From Hyphomicrobiales bacterium (GTDB taxonomy: Bacteria; Pseudomonadota; Alphaproteobacteria; Rhizobiales; Beijerinckiaceae), in the NCBI GenBank assembly GCA_027489535.1, contig JAIXZO010000018.1, positions 310,001-374,000 of the forward strand: a stretch of 64,000 nucleotides of DNA, in the 5' to 3' direction. This document shows positions 19,324 to 29,668 of this stretch, one piece after another. The position numbers and the translations under genes are program-made. Numbering within the stretch: position 1 is the stretch's first letter; the number at the start of each line of letters is the position of its first letter. Under the pieces are notes generated by a model. That model worked only from the letters and a program-made list of their open reading frames with translations, had not been told where the DNA came from and ran no database searches.

Positions 19324-19513
19324 CTTGATCCTCCGGACGGGCGACGGCCCGTGCGGGACGAAATCGCCGATGATGCGGGGCGGCCGCCGAAGCGGGGCCG
19401 CATTCCCGCCCTTTATCGCATATTTGAGGCAGGAGTGTTGCGCCGCGCATACAGACGCGCGCCATGCCGCCGGCCTAGATTGAGGAGCAGATTTTGCCTG
19501 CCCGGAATTCGCC

Positions 19514-20767
19514 ATGGCCGCGCGCCCGCCTTCCCTTCCCGTCGACCCTGCGACGGATGCCGCGCGCCTGATGCAACGCATCGGGTTCGCGGCCTTGGCG
19601 CTGTGCCCGCTCGCGGCGCTGACCTCGCGGCGCGGCCTCGTCGTGCTGGCGCCGTTCGGCCTCGTGATGATCATCCTCGCTGGGATCATCGGCACGGAAG
19701 GGCGCGAGCCCTCGACCGCGCTGCGCCGGCACGCGGCGAGCGGCACCGGAGCGGCCGCGGCGTTTCTGCTGCTGTGGTCGGCCCTGTCGATCGTGTGGAC
19801 GCCGTTTCCGCTCGAGGCGGCGGCGCGATGGATCAACATCGCCGCGTTGTCGATCGGCGCCTTCGCGACCGCAGCCGCGCTGCCCGCGCATGTGCGCGCC
19901 ACGAACCTCAATCTGCTCCCCATCGGGCTGGGTGCCGCCGCCGTGCTGACGCTGGTGCTGCTGATGCGCTACGGCTTCGATCCGGCGCTGGAGACCGACC
20001 GTGCGGTGCTCGACCGGCTGCCGCTGCTGTTCGGGCTGCTGCTGCCGCCCTGCGTGACTTGGCTGATGTCGAAGGGCCGCCTTGCGGCGGGCGGCGCGCT
20101 GGCCGCCGTGGTGACCGCCGCGCTCACCGCCGCCGGCGGCTTCGCCGTGCTGGGGGCCTTGGCCGTGGGCGGCTGCATCTATGCATTGACGGCGCTGCGC
20201 CCGACGGCGGGCCGCCTCGCCGCGACGGCGCTGACGGCGGGGTTGGTGCTGTTCGCGCCGCTCGCGCCCTTCGTGCTGCGCCCGCTCGGCAAGCTTTTTC
20301 TCGGCCAGACGCACCCCTCCGTGGAAGCGGTACGGGTATGGGCGCGCACGGTTTCCGACGATCCGGTGCGGCTGATCACCGGCCACGGCTTCGACACGGC
20401 GATGCGCGCGCGCGACGCCGGACTGGTGCCGGCCGGCGCGCCACGCGGACTGCTGTTCGAAATCTGGTACGAAGTCGGCGTGCTCGGCGCGCTGGCCTTG
20501 GCCTATCTGCTCGCCCGCGCGGTGAAGGCGGCGGCCGCCGGCGCACCCGCCGCCGCGCCGGGCGCGGTGATGACCGTGGTCGTCGCCGTGATGCTCGCCG
20601 TCTCCGGGCAAGGGGCGCTGCAAAGCTGGTGGATCACCATGCTCGGCCTCTCCGCCGTCGTGCTCGTGGCGGTGGAAAACGGGCAATACCGCACGGTGCG
20701 GCCGCGCACGCAGCGCGCATCCATCCTCCGCAACGCGCCGAATAGTACGGGCGACGCGGTTTCTTAG
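19514..20767 (+). CDS. O-antigen-ligase-like polytopic membrane protein
   Basis: A 417-aa protein with about ten to twelve hydrophobic segments. A long soluble loop (about residues 255-310) contains the Wzy_C-type region LITGHGFDTAMRARDAG and FEIWYEVGVLGALALAYLL. That combination is typical of the O-antigen ligase/polymerase (WaaL/Wzy) superfamily, which joins glycans at the periplasmic face. No other surface-glycan genes lie in the window, so the acceptor is unknown. The last 30 residues are basic and unstructured. Confidence 0.78.
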   Translation: MAARPPSLPVDPATDAARLMQRIGFAALALCPLAALTSRRGLVVLAPFGLVMIILAGIIGTEGREPSTALRRHAASGTGAAAAFLLLWSALSIVWTPFPLEAAARWINIAALSIGAFATAAALPAHVRATNLNLLPIGLGAAAVLTLVLLMRYGFDPALETDRAVLDRLPLLFGLLLPPCVTWLMSKGRLAAGGALAAVVTAALTAAGGFAVLGALAVGGCIYALTALRPTAGRLAATALTAGLVLFAPLAPFVLRPLGKLFLGQTHPSVEAVRVWARTVSDDPVRLITGHGFDTAMRARDAGLVPAGAPRGLLFEIWYEVGVLGALALAYLLARAVKAAAAGAPAAAPGAVMTVVVAVMLAVSGQGALQSWWITMLGLSAVVLVAVENGQYRTVRPRTQRASILRNAPNSTGDAVS

Positions 20768-20796
20768 GCGCGATCAGTCACCTGTCCGCGCGCCCC

Positions 20797-21812
<1,016 letters not shown>

Positions 21813-21816
<4 letters not shown>

Positions 21817-22808
21817 GCCGCGGTCTCCGCACGGGCGACGGTGTCGCCGTCATAGAGCCAACAGGCGACGCGGCCCGCGCCGCTTTCCAGCAGCACCGGC
21901 TTTTCGACGTGGCAGCGGGCGAAGGCGTGCGGGCAGCGCGGATGGAAGGCGCAGCCCTTGGGGATGGCGGCGAGGCGCGGCATGGAACCCTCGATCTGCA
22001 ACAGGCGCTCGCGGCTCTCCTCGAGCGAGGGGATCGAGCCCATCAGGCCCTTGGCGTAAGGATGCTGCGGGTTTTTGACCACCTCGCGCACCGGGCCGAT
22101 CTCGACGATGCGGCCGGCATACATCACGGCCACGCGGTCGGCGGTTTCGGCGATGACGCCCATGTCGTGGGTGATGAGCATGACGGCCGTGCCGCGCTCG
22201 CGGCAAAGGCGCTTCAAAAGCGCGATGATCTGGGCCTGCACCGACACGTCGAGCGCGGTGGTCGGCTCGTCGGCGATCACCAGATCGGGCTCGGCGCAGA
22301 GCGCCAAAGCGAGCACGACGCGCTGGCGCATGCCGCCGGAGAATTCGTGCGGCCACCCGTCGATGCGGCGCTCGGGGGCGGGAATGCCGACTTCCGCCAA
22401 GAGGTCGATCGCGCGCTTGCGGGCCTCCTCCTTGGTGACGGGCAGATGCGTCATGATGGTTTCGACGAGCTGGTCGCCGACGCGGAAAAGCGGGTTGAGG
22501 CTGGTCAGCGGATCTTGGAACACCATGCCGATGCGCTTGCCGCGCAGCCTGCGCATCTCGCCGGGGGGCAGATCGTCGATGCGGCGCCCCGACAGGCGGA
22601 TTTCGCCGCCGGCGATGCGGCCGGGAGGTTCCAACAGGCCGATCACGGCGGTGCCGGTGAGCGACTTGCCTGCGCCGGACTCGCCGACGACGCCGAGCAC
22701 TTCTCCGGGCGCGATGTCGAAGGAGATCGCGTCGATGGCGCGCAGCGTGCCGCGCCGCGTGACGAATTCGACCGTGAGGTCGCGGACGGAAAGGACGGGC
22801 TCGTTCAT
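21813..22808 (-). CDS. Oligopeptide/dipeptide ABC transporter ATPase (OppD/DppD type)
   Basis: A 331-aa partner ATPase with Walker A GESGAGKSL (43-51), signature FSGGMRQRVVLALAL, Walker B LVIADEPTTALD, and the C-terminal CAFHPRCPHAFARC motif seen in OppD/DppD. The start MNEPVLSVRDL at 22808 overlaps the upstream permease stop by four bases; the open frame further upstream is out of family. OppD and OppF work as a heterodimer, and both are intact here. Confidence 0.94.
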
Positions 22809-23767
22809 CGCAGCCTCGGATTGAGCGCGTCGCGCAGCCAGTCGCCCAGCAGGTTCACGGCGAGGACGAACAGAGCGAGGGTGAAGCCGGGAAAGGCCAC
22901 GATCCACCAATCGCCCGAGAACAGATATTTGTTGCCGATGGAGATCAGCGTGCCGAGCGACGGCTGCGTCGCGGGCAGGCCGACGCCGAGGAAGGACAGC
23001 GTCGCCTCTGTGATGATCGCGAGGCCGATATTGATGGTGAGGATGACGAGCACCGGGCCGATCACGTTGGGCAGGATGTGACGCAGCATGATGACGGGGG
23101 TCGACATGCCGACGAGGCGCGCGGCCTGCACGTAGTCCTTGTTCTTCTCCACCAGCGTCGAGCCGCGGATGGTGCGGGCGTATTGCACCCAGAACGACAG
23201 GCCGATGGAGAGGATCAGCACGCCGAACACCGTCTGCTCGCGGGGGATGCCCTTGAGCAGCGCATGCACGACGCCGTCGATCAGCAGCGCCACGAGGATG
23301 GCCGGGAAGGTGAGCTGCACGTCGGCGACGCGCATGATGATCGCGTCCGTCCGGCCGCCGACGTAACCCGCGACGAGGCCGAGCGTGATGCCGATGGTGG
23401 CGGCGAGGAAGACGCCGCCGAGGCCGATCATCAGCGAGACGCGCATGCCGTAAAGGATCGCGGAATAGAGGTCGCGGCCCTGATCGTCGGTGCCGAAGAT
23501 GAAGCGCTCGTCGCCGCCCTCGGACCAGCGCGGCGGGATGTTGGCGTCCATCAGGAACACCTGCGCGGGATCGAACGGGTTCATGATGGCGAGAACCGGC
23601 GCGAACAACGCCGCGAGGGCGAGCGCGAGCACGACGAAGGCCGCGAGCATGGTGAGCGGCGACGAGCGGAAGCTGTGCCAGATGTCGCTGTCGCGCATGC
23701 GCGTGAGCAGCGAGGCGGGCTTCACGGGGGTCGCGGCGGCGGGTGCGGGAGCGGCGGACACGGTCAT
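22805..23767 (-). CDS. ABC transporter permease (OppC/DppC type)
   Basis: A 320-aa inner-membrane protein with the OppC N-terminal domain (first TM about 37-58), a periplasmic loop with FIFGTDDQGRDLYSAILYG, five further helices, and the EAA-type loop VQAARLVGMSTPVIMLRHIL facing the ATPases. Its stop overlaps the OppD-type gene and its ATG is two bases from the OppB-type stop. Confidence 0.93.
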   Translation of the reverse strand: MTVSAAPAPAAATPVKPASLLTRMRDSDIWHSFRSSPLTMLAAFVVLALALAALFAPVLAIMNPFDPAQVFLMDANIPPRWSEGGDERFIFGTDDQGRDLYSAILYGMRVSLMIGLGGVFLAATIGITLGLVAGYVGGRTDAIIMRVADVQLTFPAILVALLIDGVVHALLKGIPREQTVFGVLILSIGLSFWVQYARTIRGSTLVEKNKDYVQAARLVGMSTPVIMLRHILPNVIGPVLVILTINIGLAIITEATLSFLGVGLPATQPSLGTLISIGNKYLFSGDWWIVAFPGFTLALFVLAVNLLGDWLRDALNPRLR

Positions 23768-23768
23768 C

Positions 23769-24749
23769 TCACGCTCCCTTCAACGTGGCGCGCAGGCGCG
23801 GATCGACCATCGCGTAGAGCAGGTCGACGGCGAGGTTGATGACGACGAACAGTGCCGAGATCATGACGAGGTAGGCCGCCATGATCGGGATGTCGACGTT
23901 CTGCACGGCCTTGAGGAACAGCACGCCCATGCCGGGCCATTGGAACACCGTCTCGGTGATGATGGCGAAGGCGATGATGGAGCCGAGCTGCAGACCGGCG
24001 ATGGTGATGACCGGCACCAGCGTGTTCTTCAGCGCGTGGCCGAAATGGACGGCGCGCGTGGAGAGGCCGCGGGCGCGGGCGAATTTGATGTAGTCGGTGC
24101 GCAGCACCTCCAGCATCTCGGCGCGCACGAGCCGCATGATCAGCGTCATCTGGAACAGGCCGAGCGTGACGGCGGGCAGGACGAGCGCCTTGAGACCGGA
24201 CCAGGTGAGCAGGCCGGTGGACCAGCTGCCGCTGATCTTGACGGTTTCGCCGCGCCCGAAGGACGGCAGCCAACCGAGCGTGACCGCGAACAGGTAGATG
24301 AGCAGGATGCCGATCAGGAAGGTCGGCAGGCTGACGCCGACCAGCGACACGGCTTGGAAGACGCGCGCCAGCACGCCGTCGCGACGCAGCGCGGTATAGA
24401 CGCCCATCGGGATGCCGACGAGCAGCGAGAACAGCGCGGAGACGAAGGCGAGTTCCAAGGTGGCCGGCGCGCGCTCGGCGAGCAGCGTCGTGACCGGCTG
24501 GCGGAACTGATAGGAAATGCCGAATTCCATCTGCGCGGCATTCGCCACGTAGCGGAGGAACTGCACGATCACGGGATCGTCGAGGCCGAGGCTCTCGCGG
24601 ATCTGGCGGACCTGTTCGGCCGGCGTGTCCAGACTGACGAGCTGGTTCACGGGATCGCCGACGAAGCGGAACATCGCAAAGGCGATGAGCGCGACCGACA
24701 GCAGGACGAGCACGGACTGCATGAGACGGCGCAGAATGAAGGCGAGCAT
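23769..24749 (-). CDS. ABC transporter permease (OppB/DppB type)
   Basis: A 326-aa permease with six helices. It has the OppB-type N-terminus LAFILRRLMQSVLVLLSVAL, a large first periplasmic loop carrying PVTTLLAERAPATLELAF, and the EAA loop FARARGLSTRAVHFGHALKN. It is the second gene of the operon, separated from the binding-protein gene by 181 bases containing a strong hairpin. Confidence 0.93.
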   Translation of the reverse strand: MLAFILRRLMQSVLVLLSVALIAFAMFRFVGDPVNQLVSLDTPAEQVRQIRESLGLDDPVIVQFLRYVANAAQMEFGISYQFRQPVTTLLAERAPATLELAFVSALFSLLVGIPMGVYTALRRDGVLARVFQAVSLVGVSLPTFLIGILLIYLFAVTLGWLPSFGRGETVKISGSWSTGLLTWSGLKALVLPAVTLGLFQMTLIMRLVRAEMLEVLRTDYIKFARARGLSTRAVHFGHALKNTLVPVITIAGLQLGSIIAFAIITETVFQWPGMGVLFLKAVQNVDIPIMAAYLVMISALFVVINLAVDLLYAMVDPRLRATLKGA

Positions 24750-24896
24750 GGGGCTCTTTCGATCGTCCGGGCGGCAAAGCCCCGAGGGGAGCGAATGTTC
24801 GACGCGTCGCCGATCGCCGCGACGGCCGAAGGGGATTTTCTAAGGAAATTCTTGTCGCCGAAAAAGAGGAAAACGGCGGCGGACGGGAGAATGTGA

Positions 24897-24924
24897 GGGC
24901 GGCCGCTCCGGAGCGCGGCCGCCC
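24897..24924 (-). promoter_or_regulatory. Intercistronic hairpin between binding-protein and permease genes
   Basis: GGGCGGCCGC (24897-24906) pairs perfectly with GCGGCCGCCC (24915-24924) around an 8-base loop, just past the stop of the binding-protein gene. No T-tract follows on the leftward strand, so it more likely protects the upstream message from decay than stops transcription. That gives more binding protein than permease. Confidence 0.65.
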
Positions 24925-24930
24925 GTCACG

Positions 24931-26517
24931 TCAGTCCTTGGTGATCCACTGGAGCAGCACGGAATTGTCCGCGCGCTGCGCCACCTTCACCGACTTCGCC
25001 ACGCCCCAAGCCAGCGCCTGCTGGTGCAGCGGAACATAGGCGTAGTCGTCATAAGCGATCTGGAACGCCTGCTTGATCAGCTGGTCGCGCTTCGCCTTGT
25101 CGGATTCGACGAGCACCTGATCGGTCAGCTTGTCGAGTTCCTTGTTGCAGTAGCCGCCGAGATTGGTCTCGCCGCGGTTGGACGTGGCGTCGTCGCGGCA
25201 GCCCATGATGTCGTAGAGCACGTTATGGCTGTCGAAGGTGCCGGGCGTCCAGCCGAGCAGGTAGGTCGAAGTCTTGAAGCCGCCCGACTTCAGCACCTTG
25301 GCGAAATACTGCGCCTTGGGCTGAGCGTTGAGGTTCACCTTGATGCCTGCGCGGGCGAGCATGCCGACCACGGCCTGACAGATCGGGCCGTCATTAACGT
25401 AGCGGTCGTTCGGGCAATCCATGCCGACTTCGAAGCCGTTGGGGTAGCCCGCCTCGGCGAGGAGCTTCTTGGAGGCTTCCACGTCGAACTTCGGACGGGT
25501 GAAGTCCTTCGAGAGGCTGAACAGCTCCGGCGCGATCATCAGCGCGGAGGGGGTCGACAGGCCGCGCATGACGCGGGTCTTGATCGTCTCGATGTCGATG
25601 GCCTTGTAGAAGGCCTCACGCACGCGCTTGTCCTTGAAGGGGTTCTTGCCCTTCACGTTGGACTCGAGCAGCTCGTCGCGCATCTGGTCCATGCCGAGGA
25701 AGATCGTGCGCAGTTCGGGGCCGGTGAGCACCTGCACGTTCGCGCCGGAATTGACGCGCTGGATGTCCTGGATCGGAACCGGCTCGATGATGTCGACTTC
25801 ACCCGAGAGCAGCGCCGCGACGCGCGTGGCGTCGGACGAGATCGGAGTGAAGATGACTTCGGTGAGATTGTGCTCGGGCTTGCCCCACCAGCCTGCATTC
25901 GGCTTGAAGACGGTCTTCACGCCCGGCTGATGGCTCTCGATCTTGAAGGGGCCGGTGCCGTTGGCGTTGAGCGCGGCGAAGCTCGGCGTGGTCGCGGAAG
26001 CGGGGGTCGGCGCGGCGGAACCGTTCGCCTCCGCCCACTTCTTGGACATGATGTACCAAGTGTCCCACTGCGAATTCAGGATCGGGTTCGGCGAGGAGAG
26101 CACCACGTCGATGGTGTGATCGTCGATCTTCACGAACTTCGCGTCCTTGGGAACGCGGGTGGTGAAGTTGGAGCCCGTCGCGCGCACGCGGTCGGCCGAG
26201 AAGATCACGTCGTCGGCGGTGAAGTCGTCGCCGCTCTGGAACTTGACGCCCTTGCGCAGATAGATGCGCCAGCGGGTCGGCTCGGGGGTTTCCCAGCGCT
26301 CGGCGAGGCCGGGCAGGATCGCGAGATCCTTGCCGCGCTTGGTGAGGCCCTCATAGACGTTGCCGAGATGGGCGTTCGTCGTGGTCTCGTTGAGGGTATA
26401 AGGGTCCAGCGACTTGAGATCGCCTTGGTTGGCGTAGCGCAGGGTCTTCGCGGACAGCGGCGAGGCCGCAAGAAGTGTGACTGCGGCCGCGGCCAACAGC
26501 ATGGACCTGAGTTTCAT
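24931..26517 (-). CDS. Periplasmic substrate-binding protein, SBP family 5
   Basis: A 528-aa solute-binding protein with a Sec signal peptide (about residues 1-22, ending LLAASPLSA) followed by KTLRYANQGDLKSLDPYTL, the family-5 opening. Further family marks are WRIYLRKGVKFQSGDDFTADD and GTFDSHNVLYDIMG. It delivers a peptide or related ligand to the four downstream membrane/ATPase components. The start at 26517 follows GGAGAGAAG; the ligand cannot be told from sequence. An M20 amidohydrolase is divergent from it, hinting at acylated amino acids or peptides. Confidence 0.94.
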   Translation of the reverse strand: MKLRSMLLAAAAVTLLAASPLSAKTLRYANQGDLKSLDPYTLNETTTNAHLGNVYEGLTKRGKDLAILPGLAERWETPEPTRWRIYLRKGVKFQSGDDFTADDVIFSADRVRATGSNFTTRVPKDAKFVKIDDHTIDVVLSSPNPILNSQWDTWYIMSKKWAEANGSAAPTPASATTPSFAALNANGTGPFKIESHQPGVKTVFKPNAGWWGKPEHNLTEVIFTPISSDATRVAALLSGEVDIIEPVPIQDIQRVNSGANVQVLTGPELRTIFLGMDQMRDELLESNVKGKNPFKDKRVREAFYKAIDIETIKTRVMRGLSTPSALMIAPELFSLSKDFTRPKFDVEASKKLLAEAGYPNGFEVGMDCPNDRYVNDGPICQAVVGMLARAGIKVNLNAQPKAQYFAKVLKSGGFKTSTYLLGWTPGTFDSHNVLYDIMGCRDDATSNRGETNLGGYCNKELDKLTDQVLVESDKAKRDQLIKQAFQIAYDDYAYVPLHQQALAWGVAKSVKVAQRADNSVLLQWITKD

Positions 26518-26727
26518 CTTCTCTCTCCCGCCGTGCGCGCACGGCCTCAACCGGATGGTGACGGGCCCTTTTCGGACTCTCGGGCGAGAGATTAGACATG
26601 CGGTTCATGGCCCGTCCAGCGTCTTGATGAAGACGAGCGATTGACCCGGAGCCCCGCTCTTTGCTTTGGTGTAGAAGAGGGGGCGACGCAGGACGTCGCC
26701 CCGAACGTTTCGAGACCGAGGACCAAC

Positions 26728-27891
26728 ATGCCCATCGTGAACCGCGTCGCCGCCTTCGCCGAAGACATCGCCGCTTGGCGCCGCGACTTCCACGAGAATC
26801 CGGAGCTCGACTACGACGTGCACCGCACGGCGGGCATCGTGGCCGAGAAGCTGAAGTCGTTCGGCTGCGACGAAGTGGTGGCGGGCATCGGCCGCACCGG
26901 CGTGGTGGCCGTGATCAAGGGTCGGCTGCCGGGCGACAAGGTGATCGGCATGCGCGCGGACATGGACGCGCTGCCGATCATGGAAGCCACGGGCAAGCCC
27001 TACGCCTCCAAGACCCCGGGCAAGATGCATGCCTGCGGTCATGACGGCCATACCGCCATGCTGCTCGGCGCGGCCAAATATCTCGCCGAGACGCGCAATT
27101 TCGCCGGCACCGCGGTGGTGATCTTCCAGCCTGCGGAAGAAGGCGGCGGCGGCGGCAAGGCGATGGTCGACGACGGCATGATGGACCGCTTCGGCGTTAC
27201 CGAAGTCTACGGCATGCACAATATGCCCGGCCTCCCGGTCGGCGCCTTCGCCCTGCGTCCCGGCCCGCTGATGGCGGCGGCGGACCGCTTCACCATCGAG
27301 ATCGAAGGCAAGGGCGCGCATGCGGCCAAGCCGCATGACTCGATCGACACCGTGTTCATCCTGAGCCAGATCGTGTCCGCGCTGCAGGGCGTCGTGGCGC
27401 GCAACGTCGATCCGCTCGAATCCGCCGTCCTGTCGACCACGATGATCCACGCGGGCGACGCCTACAACGTGCTGCCGCAATACGGCTCGCTCAAGGGCAC
27501 CGTGCGCACGCTGAAGCCCGAGGTGCAGGATCTCGTCGAACGCCGCATCTCGGAAGTGGCTCAGGGCATCGCCGCGATGCACGGCGCGAAATGCACGGTC
27601 GATTACGCGCGCGGCTATCCGGTGACGCGCAACCACGAGAGCCAGACGGCCTTCGCGGCGCGGGTGGCGGGCGAAGTGGTCGGCGGCGACAACGTGAACC
27701 TCGACGCGCCCCCGGTGATGGGCGCGGAGGACTTCTCCTACATGCTGGAAAGCCGCCCCGGCGCGTTCATCTTCATGGGCAACGGCGACACCGCCGGGCT
27801 GCACCACCATGAATACGATTTCGACGACAACGCGATCCCGGTGGGCGTGAGCTACTGGGCGCGCTTGGTCGAGACCTCGATGCCGACGTAA
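26728..27891 (+). CDS. M20 family amidohydrolase (aminoacylase/hippurate hydrolase-like)
   Basis: A 387-aa cytosolic metallo-amidohydrolase. Metal and catalytic positions are visible: MRADMDALPI (75-84), HACGHDGHTAM with Cys103 and His105, QPAEEGG with Glu137-Glu138, the lid-domain GKGAHAAKPHDSID, and GAEDFSYML near the C-terminus. The family removes acyl groups from N-acyl amino acids or hippurate. Divergent from the peptide-type ABC operon, it likely processes what that transporter imports. The start MPIVNRVAAF follows a weak ribosome site. Confidence 0.9.
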   Translation: MPIVNRVAAFAEDIAAWRRDFHENPELDYDVHRTAGIVAEKLKSFGCDEVVAGIGRTGVVAVIKGRLPGDKVIGMRADMDALPIMEATGKPYASKTPGKMHACGHDGHTAMLLGAAKYLAETRNFAGTAVVIFQPAEEGGGGGKAMVDDGMMDRFGVTEVYGMHNMPGLPVGAFALRPGPLMAAADRFTIEIEGKGAHAAKPHDSIDTVFILSQIVSALQGVVARNVDPLESAVLSTTMIHAGDAYNVLPQYGSLKGTVRTLKPEVQDLVERRISEVAQGIAAMHGAKCTVDYARGYPVTRNHESQTAFAARVAGEVVGGDNVNLDAPPVMGAEDFSYMLESRPGAFIFMGNGDTAGLHHHEYDFDDNAIPVGVSYWARLVETSMPT

Positions 27892-27916
27892 GGCCGGCGA
27901 CTCCGACGCTTGAAAA

Positions 27917-27940
27917 GGCCCGCTTCGGCGGGCCTTTTTT
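27917..27940. terminator. Bidirectional terminator
   Basis: GGCCCGC (27917-27923), loop TTCG, GCGGGCC (27928-27934), then TTTTTT; the left side has AAAA. It sits between the convergent M20 gene and the IlvD/Edd gene and can serve both. Confidence 0.92.
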
Positions 27941-27945
27941 ATGGC

Positions 27946-29661
27946 TCAATGGCTCTCGCGAGGAACCGCCGCGCCCCGGCATCCGACGAGGAAGTCGAGA
28001 TCGGCGCCTTTGTCGGCTTGGAGGACGCGCTCGACGTAGAGGGACTGCCAGCCGCCCGTCATCGCGGGCGCAGGCGCGGTCCACTCCGCCCGGCGGCGGT
28101 CGAGTTCCGCGTCGGGCACTTCGAGCACGAGGCTTCTTGCGGGGACGTCGAGGGCGATCATGTCGCCGTCGCGGACGAGGGCGAGATTGCCGCCGGCGGC
28201 GGCTTCGGGGGCGGCATGCAGCACCACGGTGCCGAAGGCGGTGCCGGACATGCGGGCGTCCGAGATGCGGACCATGTCGCGCACGCCTTGTTCCAGCAGC
28301 TTTTTCGGCAGCGCCATGTTCCCGACCTCGGCCATGCCGGGATAGCCCTTCGGGCCGCAATTCTTGAGCACCATCACCGAGGATGCGTCGATGTCGAGCG
28401 CGGGGTCGTCGATGCGGCGGCGATAGTCGTCGATGTCCTCGAACACCACCGCCCGGCCGCGATGGACCATCAATTCCGGCGTGGCGGCGGAGGGTTTGAG
28501 CACCGCCCCGTCGGGCGCGAGATTGCCGCGCAGCACGGCGATGCCGCCTTGCGGGGTCAGAGGCTTGTCGCGCGGGCGGATGACCTCGTCGTCATACACC
28601 TCGGCATCGGCGATGTTGTTGCCCAAGGTCGCGCCGGTCACGGTCATGACGTCGAGATGGAGCAGGTCGCGGATGCGCGTCATCAGCGCGGGAATGCCGC
28701 CCGCATAGCAGAAGTCTTCCATCAGGAATCGGCCGGAGGGCATCAGGTCGAGCAGCGTCGGCACGTCGCGGCCGCAGCGGTCCCAGTCGTCGAGCGTGAA
28801 ATCGACGCCGACGCGTCCGGCGAGCGCCAGGAGATGCACCACCGCATTCGTCGATCCGCCGATCGCGCCGTTGACGCGTACCGCGTTCTCGAAGGCCTGT
28901 TTGGTAAGGACGGCGGAGGGCTTCAGATCCTCGCGCACCATGTCGACGATGCGGCGACCGGTCATGCGGGCGAGGCGGTTGCGGCGGGCGTCGACGGCGG
29001 GCCAGGCGGCGTTGCCCGGCAGCGTCATGCCGAGCGCCTCGGCCATCGAGGCCATGGTGGAGGCGGTACCCATCGTCATGCAATGGCCGGCGGAGCGGGA
29101 CATGCCGCTTTCGGCGGCCATGAATTCCGCTTCGCTCATCACGCCGGCGCGCACGTCCTCCGAGAATTTCCACACGTCGGTGCCCGAGCCGAGGGTGCGG
29201 CCCTTGTAGCGGCCGTTCAACATGGGCCCGCCCGAGACCAGGATGGTCGGGAGATCGCAGGAGGCCGCGCCCATCAGCAGCGAGGGCGTGGTCTTGTCGC
29301 AACCCGCCATCAGCACGACGCCGTCGAGCGGATTGCCGCGGATCGCCTCCTCCACGTCCATCGAGGCGAGATTGCGAAACAGCATCGCGGTGGGGCGCAG
29401 ATTGCTCTCGCCGCAGGAAAAAACCGGGAATTCGAGCGGCAGACCGCCCGCATCCAGCACGCCGCGCTTCACGAATTCCACGAGTTCGCGGAAATGCGCG
29501 TTGCAGGGCGTCAGCTCGGAAAAGGTGTTGCAGATGCCGATGACGGGGCGGCCGTCGAACGCGTCGTCGGGCAAGCCCATGTTCTTCATCCATGAGCGAT
29601 GGATGAAGGCGTCCTTGTCGTGCCCGCCGAACCAGGCCTGCGAACGAAGCTTGCGGGTCAT
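27946..29661 (-). CDS. IlvD/Edd-family sugar-acid dehydratase (L-arabonate/xylonate dehydratase-like)
   Basis: A 571-aa dehydratase with the cluster cysteines Cys53 (ELTPCNAH), Cys121 (MAGCDKTTPS) and Cys194 (AGHCMTMGTAST), plus NCGPKGYPGMAE late in the chain. This pattern is that of the [2Fe-2S] aldonate dehydratases rather than phosphogluconate dehydratase. Linked genes (split UxaA dehydratase, RraA-like protein, sugar ABC transporter) support a pentonate/hexonate substrate over branched-chain amino-acid synthesis. Its product would feed the FAH-family and semialdehyde dehydrogenase enzymes at 1.5-4.2 kb. Specific substrate uncertain. Confidence 0.87.
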   Translation of the reverse strand: MTRKLRSQAWFGGHDKDAFIHRSWMKNMGLPDDAFDGRPVIGICNTFSELTPCNAHFRELVEFVKRGVLDAGGLPLEFPVFSCGESNLRPTAMLFRNLASMDVEEAIRGNPLDGVVLMAGCDKTTPSLLMGAASCDLPTILVSGGPMLNGRYKGRTLGSGTDVWKFSEDVRAGVMSEAEFMAAESGMSRSAGHCMTMGTASTMASMAEALGMTLPGNAAWPAVDARRNRLARMTGRRIVDMVREDLKPSAVLTKQAFENAVRVNGAIGGSTNAVVHLLALAGRVGVDFTLDDWDRCGRDVPTLLDLMPSGRFLMEDFCYAGGIPALMTRIRDLLHLDVMTVTGATLGNNIADAEVYDDEVIRPRDKPLTPQGGIAVLRGNLAPDGAVLKPSAATPELMVHRGRAVVFEDIDDYRRRIDDPALDIDASSVMVLKNCGPKGYPGMAEVGNMALPKKLLEQGVRDMVRISDARMSGTAFGTVVLHAAPEAAAGGNLALVRDGDMIALDVPARSLVLEVPDAELDRRRAEWTAPAPAMTGGWQSLYVERVLQADKGADLDFLVGCRGAAVPRESH

Positions 29662-29668
29662 GAGGGTC

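Noticed and set aside
27946-29661. Dihydroxy-acid dehydratase of branched-chain amino-acid synthesis (IlvD)
   Set aside because: The cysteine pattern and sugar-acid neighbours fit the aldonate dehydratase branch better.
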